Part shown: in pieces, positions 25,611 to 34,118 of the stretch
How positions within the stretch are numbered: position 1 is the first letter of the stretch
How the letters are laid out: every line of letters starts with the position of its first letter
NCBI GenBank assembly: GCA_007132465.1
Contig: SLOP01000034.1
Coordinates: forward strand, 1 to 48,288
Reading direction: 5' to 3'
DNA: 48,288 nucleotides
From: Candidatus Izemoplasma sp.
Lineage (GTDB): Bacteria > Bacillota_I > Bacilli_A > Izemoplasmatales > Izemoplasmataceae
Program-made: the position numbers and the translations under genes
Notes under the pieces: generated by a model
The model's input: only the letters and a program-made list of their open reading frames with translations
What the model was told of the DNA's origin: nothing
Databases searched by the model: none

Positions 25611-26631
25611 AGGTCAAGTAATGATACAACAAGGTTACGGTGTTTTCAATGGCGTGATAATGGGTGCGCTCCATCCCGTGGCTGGCGTGGACGCCTGGCC
25701 CGATGAGGGCGCCTTTGAAATCGTTGCCACCACTCCGTGCGGCGCTGACATCAGAACCGTAATAAGGGTAAATGTCGACGGCGTGACCGAGGTTTTCCCG
25801 CTTGGCGATGGCCGCGAAGGCACTGACCATGTCGTAGTCATACGGTCCGCTGGAATCTTTGGCGCAGATGGAAACGTCGTGTTCGGTGCAGCTCAAATCC
25901 TCACCAATGCACCCCATGTCGACAGCGATGAGTTCGTCGAGTTCAGGGATGAAGGACGCGCCGTGTCCGACTTCTTCGTAGGTTGAAATGATGAGTTTTA
26001 AGGTCGCTTTCGGCGTACGTTTTTGGTCTTGAAGCAACTTGATGAGGCCAAACATGCTGGCGACGTTGATTTTGTCATCCAAGAAGCGAGACTTGATGAA
26101 TCCGCTCTTCGTAATCGTTGTTTTGGGATCGAAAAAGATGTAGTTACCGACTTCGATGCCTAAGTTTAGCACGTCTTCTTTGCTGCCCACGACTTCATCG
26201 ACTCGGACAATCATGTTTTCAGGGTTGCGACTCTTCGTGTTGGCATCTTTGTAGACATGCACGGCGGGGCTGGTGGACAGGAACGTGCCGCTGTAATCTT
26301 TGCCATCGCGTGTGCGCACAGTGCAGTATTCGCCATCGAGCGTCGGCCAGCTTGGCCCACCGATTGACGTAAATTTCAGCGCGCCATCAGAACCGATGGA
26401 ACGGACCATCGCACCGAGCGTATCCACATGGACGCTAAGGCCTACGGCACGCGATGTTTCGCCTGGCACGGTGATAATCAAGTTGCCTTTTTTGGTGGTT
26501 TCATACGTTAGGTCGAACCGCTCGGCTTCCTGCGCAATGCGTGCGACGATGGCTTTGGTGTAGCCGCTTGGGCTCGGAATGGTCAAGATATCTTCGGCTA
26601 AATCGAGAATGTATTGTTTGTCGATGTTCAT
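25609..26631 (-). CDS. M42 family metallopeptidase
   Basis: This 340-residue dinuclear-metal aminopeptidase shows His68 and Asp70 (LSVHVDTLGAM), Asp185 (RFLDDKIN, the bridging Asp), Glu219-Glu220 (TYEEVGHG), Asp238 (VDMG) and His318 (ASHGMER). VGHGASF replaces the common VGLRGA. Such enzymes form large tetrahedral dodecamers that trim peptides. The start at 26631 (MNIDKQY) has GAGGTGATTGC before it; a start six codons upstream is less likely. It has its own promoter and is convergent with the DUF697/M29 unit. Confidence 0.9.
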   Translation of the reverse strand: MNIDKQYILDLAEDILTIPSPSGYTKAIVARIAQEAERFDLTYETTKKGNLIITVPGETSRAVGLSVHVDTLGAMVRSIGSDGALKFTSIGGPSWPTLDGEYCTVRTRDGKDYSGTFLSTSPAVHVYKDANTKSRNPENMIVRVDEVVGSKEDVLNLGIEVGNYIFFDPKTTITKSGFIKSRFLDDKINVASMFGLIKLLQDQKRTPKATLKLIISTYEEVGHGASFIPELDELIAVDMGCIGEDLSCTEHDVSICAKDSSGPYDYDMVSAFAAIAKRENLGHAVDIYPYYGSDVSAARSGGNDFKGALIGPGVHASHGMERTHYHAIENTVTLLYHYLT

Positions 26632-26648
26632 GCAATCACCTCGAAACA

Positions 26649-26657
26649 ATTATAGCA
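26649..26657 (-). promoter_or_regulatory. Extended -10 of the M42 gene
   Basis: Minus strand TGCTATAAT; the predicted 5' leader is only about 11 bases, just long enough to hold the ribosome binding site. Confidence 0.55.
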
Positions 26658-26693
26658 CAAAAACACGCTGGCTATGGCTAAAAATAAGCAATA

Positions 26694-26702
26694 TGATATA
26701 AT
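26694..26702 (+). promoter_or_regulatory. Extended -10 of the nadD operon
   Basis: TGATATAAT about 18 bases before the nadD start; no strong -35. Confidence 0.5.
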
Positions 26703-26719
26703 GATTTTGAGGTGATGGT

Positions 26720-27292
26720 ATGCATGTCGTTTATGGTGGAGCGTTCAACCCGCCGACGGTGGCGCACTTAGAAGCGTATCACTTTTTAAAGGCTCGCTTA
26801 CCGATCAAGCGGTTCACGTATTTACCGGTATCGAACGCCTACACGAAAAGCGAACTGGCCAGTGATTACCATCGCTTGAACATGTTGCGAGCGATGACAC
26901 ATGATCTCAAAGATGTTGACATCAGCGACCTTGAAATGAAGGACGACACGTTCAAAGGGACCTATCAATCACTCATTCGCCTATCGGATGACACGACCAC
27001 CACGGTTGCCTTTGTCATCGGCGCTGACAACGTCCCTAGCCTGCCGCGTTGGAAATGGGCAGGCAGTTTGCTTGGGGAGTTTAAAATCATCGTGCTCGGT
27101 CGCGATGGCATTGACGCACGTAAACGTATTGAGGGCGACGTTTTCTTAAATCAATACCGAGACAATTTCATCGTCTTCGACGATTTTAATTGCCCTGTAT
27201 CCAGCACAGAGTACCGTCGCACCATGGACAGCAGCATGGTCCATCAAGCCGTCATCGATTACATTGAAGAACACGACTTATACTCGAGGTGA
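26720..27292 (+). CDS. nadD: Nicotinate-nucleotide adenylyltransferase (NadD-like)
   Basis: NadD adenylylates nicotinate mononucleotide to deamido-NAD. The nucleotidyltransferase motif GGAFNPPTVAH is at residues 6-16 and the second ATP motif is SSTEYRRT, matching the ISSTxIR consensus. FVIGADNVPSLPRWKW contains the GADN segment of NadD. The length of 190 residues is usual. GAGGTGAT is the ribosome binding site. The next gene, nadE, follows after four bases and uses its product, which strongly supports the call. Confidence 0.92.
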   Translation: MHVVYGGAFNPPTVAHLEAYHFLKARLPIKRFTYLPVSNAYTKSELASDYHRLNMLRAMTHDLKDVDISDLEMKDDTFKGTYQSLIRLSDDTTTTVAFVIGADNVPSLPRWKWAGSLLGEFKIIVLGRDGIDARKRIEGDVFLNQYRDNFIVFDDFNCPVSSTEYRRTMDSSMVHQAVIDYIEEHDLYSR

Positions 27293-27296
27293 GTTC

Positions 27297-29168
27297 ATGT
27301 ATTATCAAAACTACATCAAAGTGGCTGCGGTCACCCCCAAACTAGAGGTCGGCAACCCTACCTACAACGTTGACGAAATGCTGAAGGTGTTAGGGACACT
27401 CACATCGAGCATTGCGGTGTTTCCCGAACTTGGCATCACCGCATACACGTGCAACGATCTCTTCTTTCAGCACGGGTTGCTTGAGGAAACCGAACAACAA
27501 ATCGCACGCCTCATCAAAGAAAACCCATACGAAGGCATCATGGTGTTTGGTGCGCCCTTAGAGATCGATGGGATTCTCTACAACAGCGCCTTCATCATAC
27601 AAAAAGACAAGTTGCTCGGCATCGTGCCAAAGTTTTACCTGCCCAACACCCAAGAATTTTATGAAAAACGCTGGTTCACCTCGGGCTACGACATCGTGAA
27701 AAAAGTTAAGATGATTCGTTTTCTTGACCAAGTGGTGCCGTTTGGCTCCATCATTTTCAAGACCGACGATGGTCGCATCAGTTTCGGCGTTGAGATATGC
27801 GAAGACATGTGGGCACCGATTAGCCCTGGAAACTTGTTAGCGTTGTCTGGAGCCAAGATGATTCTTAACTTGAGTGCCTCCAACGAATACTTGTCCAAAC
27901 GAGCCATTCGCCGCCGCACCATCATTGAACACAGCCGACGTAACGCTGGTGCGTATGTCTATTCAAGTGCTGGTGTCAACGAGTCGACTAGCGACACTGT
28001 GTTCAGCGGCCACAACGTCATTGCGCAAAACGGCGAGCTGTTGGTGGAAACGGAAAACTTCTCACAAGACACTGAAGTCATTTACGGTGACATTGATCTT
28101 TCGCACATCGCCTATGCACGAAAACTGAACTCATCATTCCGCGATACCTTAAACAAGTTCGAGTTCGACACCGTCAATGTCGAGTTCCACCTTGATGCGT
28201 CGGATGAATATACCTTTGAAAAACCCCACGATCAAACGCCGTTCGTTCCGAAAAAAGACGAGTTGGAGGCGTTTGAAAAAATTGCTGCCTTGCAGGAAAA
28301 CGCGTTGATTAAACGCATGAAACATATGCAAGCAGATGCGATCATCATCGGCGTCTCGGGCGGCCTTGATTCGACGTTGGCGTTGTTAATTGCCACGCGT
28401 GTGGCCGACAAACTGATTATGGACCGAAAACATGTTTACGGCGTGACAATGCCGGCCTTCGGCACAAGCGAGCAAACCCTAAAACAGGCGCGCGCGCTTA
28501 TTAAACATCTCGGTGTAACGATGAAAGAAATTGACATCCGTGATCACGTAAACGATCACTTTGACCTGATTGGTCATGATAAAATCACCACTGACGCCAC
28601 CTATGAAAACACACAGGCGCGGGCGCGGACGATGATTTTGATGAACCTCGCCAACATGAAAAACGGGCTTGTGCTCGGCACCGGAGACATGAGCGAATTG
28701 GCCCTAGGGTGGTGCACCTACAACGGCGATCAGATGAGCATGTATGGCATCAACGCTGGGATTCCCAAGACGCTTGTCCGTTTCATGATTGAACGGTATG
28801 CACACGAGAAGTTTGGCGACAAGATTGAAGACGTTGTGCACGATGTCCTTGACACCCCGATTTCTCCCGAACTGGTGTTGAACCAGTTGACCGAAGAAGT
28901 GATTGGGAAATACGAAGTCAACGACTTTATCTTGCATCGTTATTTACGGCACGGCGACACCGAAGGACGCATCGCCTGGCTGATTGAGAAAACCTTCGAC
29001 TTGACCAAAGAAGAAAGCGGTGAGTACGTGCGCCATTTCTTCGACCGCTTTTACAGCCAACAGTTCAAACGGCAAGCCACCCCGGACTCACCGAAAATTT
29101 TGGATGTGTCCCTCTCACCGCGAGGTGATTTACGGATGCCTTCTGACGTGAAAAAATCAAAACAATAA
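27297..29168 (+). CDS. nadE: Glutamine-dependent NAD+ synthase
   Basis: The 623-residue, two-domain enzyme has an N-terminal CN-hydrolase glutaminase with triad Glu44 (FPELG), Lys112 (VPKFYLP) and Cys168 (EICEDMW). The C-terminal synthetase has the PP-loop GVSGGLDST around residue 353. It amidates deamido-NAD using glutamine ammonia channelled between domains. The ATG at 27297, with GAGGTGAG nearby, is preferred over a start within nadD. Order nadD-nadE-mnmA is a single transcript with gaps of 4 and 13 bases. Confidence 0.96.
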   Translation: MYYQNYIKVAAVTPKLEVGNPTYNVDEMLKVLGTLTSSIAVFPELGITAYTCNDLFFQHGLLEETEQQIARLIKENPYEGIMVFGAPLEIDGILYNSAFIIQKDKLLGIVPKFYLPNTQEFYEKRWFTSGYDIVKKVKMIRFLDQVVPFGSIIFKTDDGRISFGVEICEDMWAPISPGNLLALSGAKMILNLSASNEYLSKRAIRRRTIIEHSRRNAGAYVYSSAGVNESTSDTVFSGHNVIAQNGELLVETENFSQDTEVIYGDIDLSHIAYARKLNSSFRDTLNKFEFDTVNVEFHLDASDEYTFEKPHDQTPFVPKKDELEAFEKIAALQENALIKRMKHMQADAIIIGVSGGLDSTLALLIATRVADKLIMDRKHVYGVTMPAFGTSEQTLKQARALIKHLGVTMKEIDIRDHVNDHFDLIGHDKITTDATYENTQARARTMILMNLANMKNGLVLGTGDMSELALGWCTYNGDQMSMYGINAGIPKTLVRFMIERYAHEKFGDKIEDVVHDVLDTPISPELVLNQLTEEVIGKYEVNDFILHRYLRHGDTEGRIAWLIEKTFDLTKEESGEYVRHFFDRFYSQQFKRQATPDSPKILDVSLSPRGDLRMPSDVKKSKQ

Positions 29169-29181
29169 GGATTTGATATGC

Positions 29182-30312
29182 ATGAGCAAACGCGTGGTGC
29201 TCGGCATGAGCGGCGGCGTGGATTCAAGCGTCGCGGCCGTGCTTTTAAAAGAACAAGGCTATGACGTCATTGGCCTTTTCATGCGCAACTGGGATTCGAC
29301 CGCCAACCGCGACGTGCTCGGAAACCCTACCCTTGAGGATGACACATGCCCTCAAGCCATCGATTACGAGGACGCTAAGCGTGTCGCAGAGACGCTTGAG
29401 ATTCCGTTGCATCGTGTCGACTTCATCGAAGAATATTGGCGCGACGTGTTCGCGCATTTTCTTGACGAACATAGACGCGGCCGCACGCCCAACCCGGACA
29501 TCCTGTGCAACAAACACATCAAGTTCGATGCGTTTGCCAATCACGCCTCACGGTTCAACCCCGATTACATCGCAATGGGACACTACGCTCGGGTTAAACG
29601 CAACGGTGCACCGCGGCTGTTTCGGGGTCGCGACGCCAACAAAGATCAGACATATTTTCTATCACAATTATCATCCAAACAGCTCAACAACGTGCTCTTT
29701 CCTGTTGGCGATTTGAACAAAGGCGACGTTCGACGCCTCGCCGAACAACACAACCTTCCAACCGCCGACAAAAAGGACTCAACCGGCATATGTTTTATCG
29801 GTGAACGCCATTTTGCTGAGTTTTTAAACAACTACCTCCCGGCTCAACCAGGACCGATTAAGACCTTTGATGGCGATGAAATTGGCCGTCACACCGGGTT
29901 AATGCACTACACCATTGGACAACGCAAAGGGCTCGGCATCGGCGGGTCGGATCGTTATGGCAACGATCCGTGGTTCGTCGCCGGCAAAGACCTCGACACC
30001 AACACCTTGATTGTCGTGCAAGGCTTTCATCACGAAGCGCTTTATGCGGATGCGTGCACCGTTGAAGAACTCAACGTGATTGTGCCCGGTACACCCCTTG
30101 AGAACCGTGACCTTCAGGCAAAATTCCGACACCGACAAAAAGACACGCTCGTGCGTGTCATTATCCAAGAGGGGGTGGTGACGGTGCGTTTTGCGCGGCC
30201 TGTTCGTGCCGTAACCCCAGGCCAAGCGTGCGTGCTTTACGATGGTGAAGAATGCCTTGGTGGGGGCACCATCAGCAGCGCATTGAACAACGGAAAACCA
30301 TTGCCTTATTAG
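29182..30312 (+). CDS. mnmA: tRNA-specific 2-thiouridylase
   Basis: MnmA inserts sulfur at C2 of wobble uridine 34 in tRNA for Lys, Glu and Gln. The PP-loop GMSGGVDSS, catalytic Cys109 (PNPDILCNKHIKF) and Cys204 (DSTGICFIGER) are in place, as are GHYARV and QTYFLSQL. The length of 376 residues is normal. ATG at 29182 (MSKRVV) has AAGGAT ten bases upstream; a TTG three codons earlier is rejected. It follows nadE closely and is the third tRNA position-34 modification gene in the window with queG and trmL. Confidence 0.95.
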   Translation: MSKRVVLGMSGGVDSSVAAVLLKEQGYDVIGLFMRNWDSTANRDVLGNPTLEDDTCPQAIDYEDAKRVAETLEIPLHRVDFIEEYWRDVFAHFLDEHRRGRTPNPDILCNKHIKFDAFANHASRFNPDYIAMGHYARVKRNGAPRLFRGRDANKDQTYFLSQLSSKQLNNVLFPVGDLNKGDVRRLAEQHNLPTADKKDSTGICFIGERHFAEFLNNYLPAQPGPIKTFDGDEIGRHTGLMHYTIGQRKGLGIGGSDRYGNDPWFVAGKDLDTNTLIVVQGFHHEALYADACTVEELNVIVPGTPLENRDLQAKFRHRQKDTLVRVIIQEGVVTVRFARPVRAVTPGQACVLYDGEECLGGGTISSALNNGKPLPY

Positions 30313-30320
30313 GAGACAAT

Positions 30321-31151
30321 ATGAAAACAAAACGCGGCATTGTGCTCGCGGGCGGTGGTGCCCGAGGGGCTTATCAAATCGGTGTGCTTCTCGCGTTTGA
30401 AGAAGCCGGATTGCTGGAAAACATCAGCGCCATAAGCGGCGCCAGCATCGGCAGCTTAAACGCCGTGCTTTTGGCTGCCGGCGATTTGCAAAAGGCCCGA
30501 GACGTTTGGACAAACTTGGACGAAAAGCGTGTGCTCGTCAAAGAAAAATCGTTCCTTCGTTCGCTCTTTGAACACAGTGGAAACCTGGTGCAAACAGGCT
30601 ATTACGACAGCGAACCCATCCGTAAAACGATTGAAGAAGTGCTTGATGTTGAGGCCGTTATAAACCACGATGTTTACGCAGCCATCACGCACGCCGGCGA
30701 TGAAACCTCAGGGTTTTTAGATCTGTTGAGCGTGAACTGGCGTCAGGCCTTTGGCAAAAAGGCGCTCAGTCGTTATGTGTTGTTGCGGGAGCTTGATAAA
30801 AAGGGCATTGTCGATACCTTGCTTGCCAGCTGTGCCATCCCGATTATTTTTCGCCCGGTCGTTGTTAACGGGGAAACCCATTACGACGGTGGCGTGCTCG
30901 ATCGCACGCCATGGAAGCCACTTTACGATGCCGGATGCGATGAAATATTTCTTATCGACTTGTTTCGCTTTCGTATGAAACGGCATCGTTTTCCTAGCGA
31001 TGTGACTATCTATCACATTAAACCGTCGCGCGGTTTACGTGGCATCCTCGATTTCCGCCCGGACCTCAATCGGATGCGCATTGAAACCGGTTATCGCGAC
31101 GGGCAAGCTTTTGTCAAGCGGTACCATGAATCCGAACACACCTCACATTGA
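30321..31151 (+). CDS. Patatin-like phospholipase
   Basis: The 276-residue protein carries the catalytic dyad of the patatin/RssA family: the oxyanion loop GGGARGAYQIG, nucleophile Ser42 in GASIGS, and Asp189 in YDGGVLDRTP. It should hydrolyse acyl esters of lipids, probably near the membrane although no helix or signal peptide is present. AGGAGA precedes the ATG eight bases after mnmA. It is the last gene of the nadD operon, since a strong terminator overlaps its stop codon. Confidence 0.9.
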   Translation: MKTKRGIVLAGGGARGAYQIGVLLAFEEAGLLENISAISGASIGSLNAVLLAAGDLQKARDVWTNLDEKRVLVKEKSFLRSLFEHSGNLVQTGYYDSEPIRKTIEEVLDVEAVINHDVYAAITHAGDETSGFLDLLSVNWRQAFGKKALSRYVLLRELDKKGIVDTLLASCAIPIIFRPVVVNGETHYDGGVLDRTPWKPLYDAGCDEIFLIDLFRFRMKRHRFPSDVTIYHIKPSRGLRGILDFRPDLNRMRIETGYRDGQAFVKRYHESEHTSH

Positions 31152-31164
31152 GGTGTTTTTTTTT
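31138..31164 (+). terminator. Terminator overlapping the patatin stop codon
   Basis: CACCTCA / TGAGGTG stem with CAT loop and eight or more Ts. Confidence 0.88.
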
Positions 31165-31216
31165 AGGCAGAAGCAATCGACGCGCTCCGGCGTACCATGA
31201 GGGTGGAGGTGGTTCC

Positions 31217-31864
31217 ATGAAAAAACTTTGGTGCCTGACGCTCATCGGGTTGATGATGGCAATCCAACCGGCCGTGATTCGCGGTGGTGAGTATTTGACC
31301 TATCAAGACATTGCGTTTGTGAACGATGACGTACGGTTATTGCGACAGTTTCAATCGTGGCATTTCGACGTGTATTATGATCGGTTGGCCGGTCGTCGGT
31401 TTTGGGGTTGGCGAACGTATACGGCGCACGACCATGAGCCGGTCCGTTTCCGAAAGGAAACGCTTTATGTCATTGAAAACGCCGGGACCAGTCCTGTGCA
31501 TAAGACGTACTTTTTTGAAACGACATACGCCAGCAAATACCAGGTGAGTGCCACTGGCAACATCGGTACGTCAACCAGCGGTGACATACGATCGTTCCGC
31601 TTAAACTTGGACGCTGAAATTGACGTACGCCACACCCGAGAACGCAGCCACACGCAAAGCGAACACGTAGAGATTCGCTTGCAAGTCGATCCCGCCACCC
31701 GGCTGCGTGTTGAGGTGTATGGTGAGGGGTTGCTGACTAACGGTGTGGCCAGGTATTACCGATTTTGGCGTAACGTACGCAGCGGGGGCTGGGAAGTGTT
31801 TTTGGTGACAACGGAATACTTTTCCATCGTCAAGGAGGAAATACATGTTCGCCCGAGCCGCTAG
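31217..31864 (+). CDS. Secreted beta-rich protein of unknown function
   Basis: The N-terminus is a typical signal peptide without a lipobox (KKLWCLTLIGLMMAI, cleavage near 22-26). The remaining 190 residues are beta-rich with alternating polarity; the central part is Ser/Thr-rich (SATGNIGTSTSGDI) and is followed by VDPATRLRVEVYGEG. This arrangement superficially recalls aerolysin/ETX-type pore-forming domains, but no motif is diagnostic. GGAGG sets the start. It is the first gene of a four-gene overlapping unit with a lipoprotein and an ABC transporter. Confidence 0.7.
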   Translation: MKKLWCLTLIGLMMAIQPAVIRGGEYLTYQDIAFVNDDVRLLRQFQSWHFDVYYDRLAGRRFWGWRTYTAHDHEPVRFRKETLYVIENAGTSPVHKTYFFETTYASKYQVSATGNIGTSTSGDIRSFRLNLDAEIDVRHTRERSHTQSEHVEIRLQVDPATRLRVEVYGEGLLTNGVARYYRFWRNVRSGGWEVFLVTTEYFSIVKEEIHVRPSR

Positions 31865-32780
31865 TTTGGCTGTGGTGTTGACCGCCAGTGTCGCGGTGTG
31901 GCTACTCATTCAAGCGTGCACCACCGACAAACCGTTGCGCGTGGTATCACTTGACACGATGCATGCGTACGTGTACACGAGCGATCGCGAAACATTCAGT
32001 GTGCCGGTGTTGTTGAGTTCAGATTCAACGCCGTATGCCTACACTGAGGGCATTGTACGTACTTATGTGGAGTCTTCGTGTGGTCGTGAACGAGTTCCAG
32101 TGACGCTCATCGCCATTCATCATGAAGGGACGGTGCGTTTTCGAGACGAAGCGTTTATGGCGATGGCTTATGAGTTAAAAATTGCGGTGGTGATTCAAGA
32201 TGGTTTGATTGCCATCGATGAAGCGGAACTTGTGTTAGAAAGCGTTCAAGCGAAAACCTTGCGTGTCCCAATGGGGGCATTTTATTACCATTTTGACATG
32301 GAAGACTCGCCACGGCTCGCCCTATATGATCGTCATAACGTGCACGCTGAACCCTTTGGCATGCCGACGTCAGTCGGGGTGGTGTTTCGGCTCCGTAACA
32401 CCGGCGCAACACCGCTTGAAGTGCATGAGGTGTCCTTGGGTGGTGCGGCCGTTCAGCCTGATATGAGAGCTTTTCGAAGGCACGAGGGTGAGGTGAATTC
32501 GTTTTTATCGATTGATGCGTTGTTGGGGCGAACGTACGATGCGCTCAGTACGCCGCGTTCACTGGCGGTGACGCCGCGGTTAATGCCTGGGGAGACGGGA
32601 TGGTTTTTCGTTCCTTTTGCGTATCAACGCCCCCTTGCATTACACCGCTATCCACTGATCATCACCTACCAAAGCGACGGCGAGCTGCATCGTCTTGTTG
32701 GTGATGACTTTCTAGCGATTCGAACGCCGCTTCATGGGCATGAATCCTTAGCGCATCGCGAGGTGATCGAGGGTGATTGA
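31845..32780 (+). CDS. Lipoprotein of unknown function in ABC cassette
   Basis: The signal sequence ends in lipobox IQAC, giving an acylated Cys25. The 287-residue mature domain is beta-rich, with segments such as TSVGVVFRLRNTGATPLEV and LMPGETGWFFVPF that resemble immunoglobulin-like or CARDB-like beta sandwiches. AAGGAGG lies upstream, inside the end of the preceding gene, which it overlaps by 20 bases. It is coupled by overlap to the ABC ATPase gene. Function unknown; it probably works with the secreted protein and transporter. Confidence 0.8.
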   Translation: MFARAASLAVVLTASVAVWLLIQACTTDKPLRVVSLDTMHAYVYTSDRETFSVPVLLSSDSTPYAYTEGIVRTYVESSCGRERVPVTLIAIHHEGTVRFRDEAFMAMAYELKIAVVIQDGLIAIDEAELVLESVQAKTLRVPMGAFYYHFDMEDSPRLALYDRHNVHAEPFGMPTSVGVVFRLRNTGATPLEVHEVSLGGAAVQPDMRAFRRHEGEVNSFLSIDALLGRTYDALSTPRSLAVTPRLMPGETGWFFVPFAYQRPLALHRYPLIITYQSDGELHRLVGDDFLAIRTPLHGHESLAHREVIEGD

Positions 32781-33324
32781 GGTGCGAGGGTTTGCGCGTC
32801 GTTATGGCAACCTTGTGGTGAGGATTCCGGATTTCACCACGCGAGCGCGGGTGTGTTTGGTGAAAGGCGCCAACGGGTCGGGTAAAACGACCCTCTTTAA
32901 GGCCTTGGCTGGATTGACACCTCATGAGGGTGTCGCCTCTGTTTGTGGAAGGGCCCTTTACGTCGATGAACATCCCCGGTTTCCCGACGCGATGACGCCG
33001 CGCGCTTATTTGGACGTGCTTGGCAACCTTGGTGCGGCGCACCCACGGCGTGTGGCGTGGCTGATTGACGCGTTTCACATGCAAGAAAACCTTGATAAGC
33101 CGTTTTCCGCGTTATCAAAAGGCATGCGGCAAAAGACGCATCTCATTGCGTCGTTGGGAGAAAAATGGGACGCGTATCTCCTCGATGAGCCAACCAGCGG
33201 CCTCGATGAGGCGGCGGTGGCCATGTTGGCTAAGGTGATTGGCGAACGCCATGAGACGTTTGTGATTGCGACCCATCGCGGCGATGCGTTCGAGGGCGTG
33301 TGTGAGGGAGTGTTGTCGCTGTGA
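32773..33324 (+). CDS. Small ABC transporter ATP-binding protein
   Basis: The 183-residue protein is a minimal ABC ATPase: Walker A GANGSGKTT, signature LSKGMRQK, Walker B AYLLDEPTSGLD and H-loop IATHR. The Q-loop region is condensed, and the protein is about 40 residues shorter than average. LSKGMRQ is the form usual in ABC-2 exporter ATPases. The GTG start overlaps the lipoprotein stop by 8 bases, and its own end overlaps the permease start by 4. It should power the membrane protein encoded next, most likely for export. Confidence 0.9.
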   Translation: MIEVRGFARRYGNLVVRIPDFTTRARVCLVKGANGSGKTTLFKALAGLTPHEGVASVCGRALYVDEHPRFPDAMTPRAYLDVLGNLGAAHPRRVAWLIDAFHMQENLDKPFSALSKGMRQKTHLIASLGEKWDAYLLDEPTSGLDEAAVAMLAKVIGERHETFVIATHRGDAFEGVCEGVLSL

Positions 33325-34049
33325 AAGCCTTGCTTACCATGCATGCATGGCATGTCTTTGGCCGCGGGACGGTACGGTTTATCGTTGCGATGAGCCTGGT
33401 CGTGGTGCTTTCGTTGATACGGTTGACACGACGTCACCTTCCGGCGGTTGAACGCGTGTTGTTCAATACCGATTATGTTCTTGATTATGCGTTGGAAAGC
33501 ATGATGCTAATCAAGGTGTGCGCGCTGTCGTTAATGACCTATGTGGCCATGAAACTGTTTGTGATGACGCCGTATGATATCGCTTTAGTTCAACGAACCC
33601 CACGCCTGAAAGTTTTCCTCAGCAAACTTATCGTGTTGATGATGAGCGGGGTGGTTGCGGTATCGCTTTGGTGGTTGTGGGCGCAAAGCATCGGGGCGAT
33701 GGCACACGGCACGGTGCACCCGACGTTTGGTCCTGAAGCCCTGTGCGCGCTTTCGCTGATGATGGGCGTTTACGGGGCGCTGTTTAGTCTTGGCGGGGTA
33801 GGGTTCAAACACCTGTTGGCGTTGTTGCTCGTATGGGTGCTTTTTTGGGTGACCGAAATGGCGGTGGATTTCGGGTTGCCAATCAGCTCGCTGTCGTTAT
33901 CAGTGAGAGTGTTGAACGCGTTGGTGGCCAACGCGCATGTCTTCAATGCGGATGAGGTAGGCACAGTATGGCCATGGAGGGTGTCTGTGTTTATCGGCTT
34001 TATGTATGCTTTTTTTGCCGCTGTAATCTACCGCCGTCAAGCGTTCTGA
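33321..34049 (+). CDS. ABC-2-like membrane permease
   Basis: The 242-residue protein has about six membrane helices (near residues 17-37, 63-83, 105-128, 139-157, 165-183 and 219-237), with a large loop after the first. Size and topology match ABC-2 or CcmB-like permeases. The GTG start overlaps the ATPase stop (GTGA). With the ATPase, a secreted protein and a lipoprotein it completes a compact four-gene cassette. No known substrate motif is visible. A promoter for glmS begins immediately after the stop. Confidence 0.82.
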   Translation: MKALLTMHAWHVFGRGTVRFIVAMSLVVVLSLIRLTRRHLPAVERVLFNTDYVLDYALESMMLIKVCALSLMTYVAMKLFVMTPYDIALVQRTPRLKVFLSKLIVLMMSGVVAVSLWWLWAQSIGAMAHGTVHPTFGPEALCALSLMMGVYGALFSLGGVGFKHLLALLLVWVLFWVTEMAVDFGLPISSLSLSVRVLNALVANAHVFNADEVGTVWPWRVSVFIGFMYAFFAAVIYRRQAF

Positions 34050-34052
34050 TTA

Positions 34053-34081
34053 TTGTTTTTTATGATTTCCTATGATATAAT
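34053..34081 (+). promoter_or_regulatory. Promoter of glmSMU
   Basis: TTGTTT at 34053-34058, a 17-base spacer and TGA-TATAAT (34076-34081). The predicted leader is about 31 bases, too short for a glmS ribozyme. Confidence 0.8.
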
Positions 34082-34118
34082 GAACCACAACTTTACGGGA
34101 AATCAGGAGGACCATTTG

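Noticed and set aside
34082-34118. glmS ribozyme
   Set aside because: The leader is too short and contains no ribozyme core; a promoter sits directly upstream.
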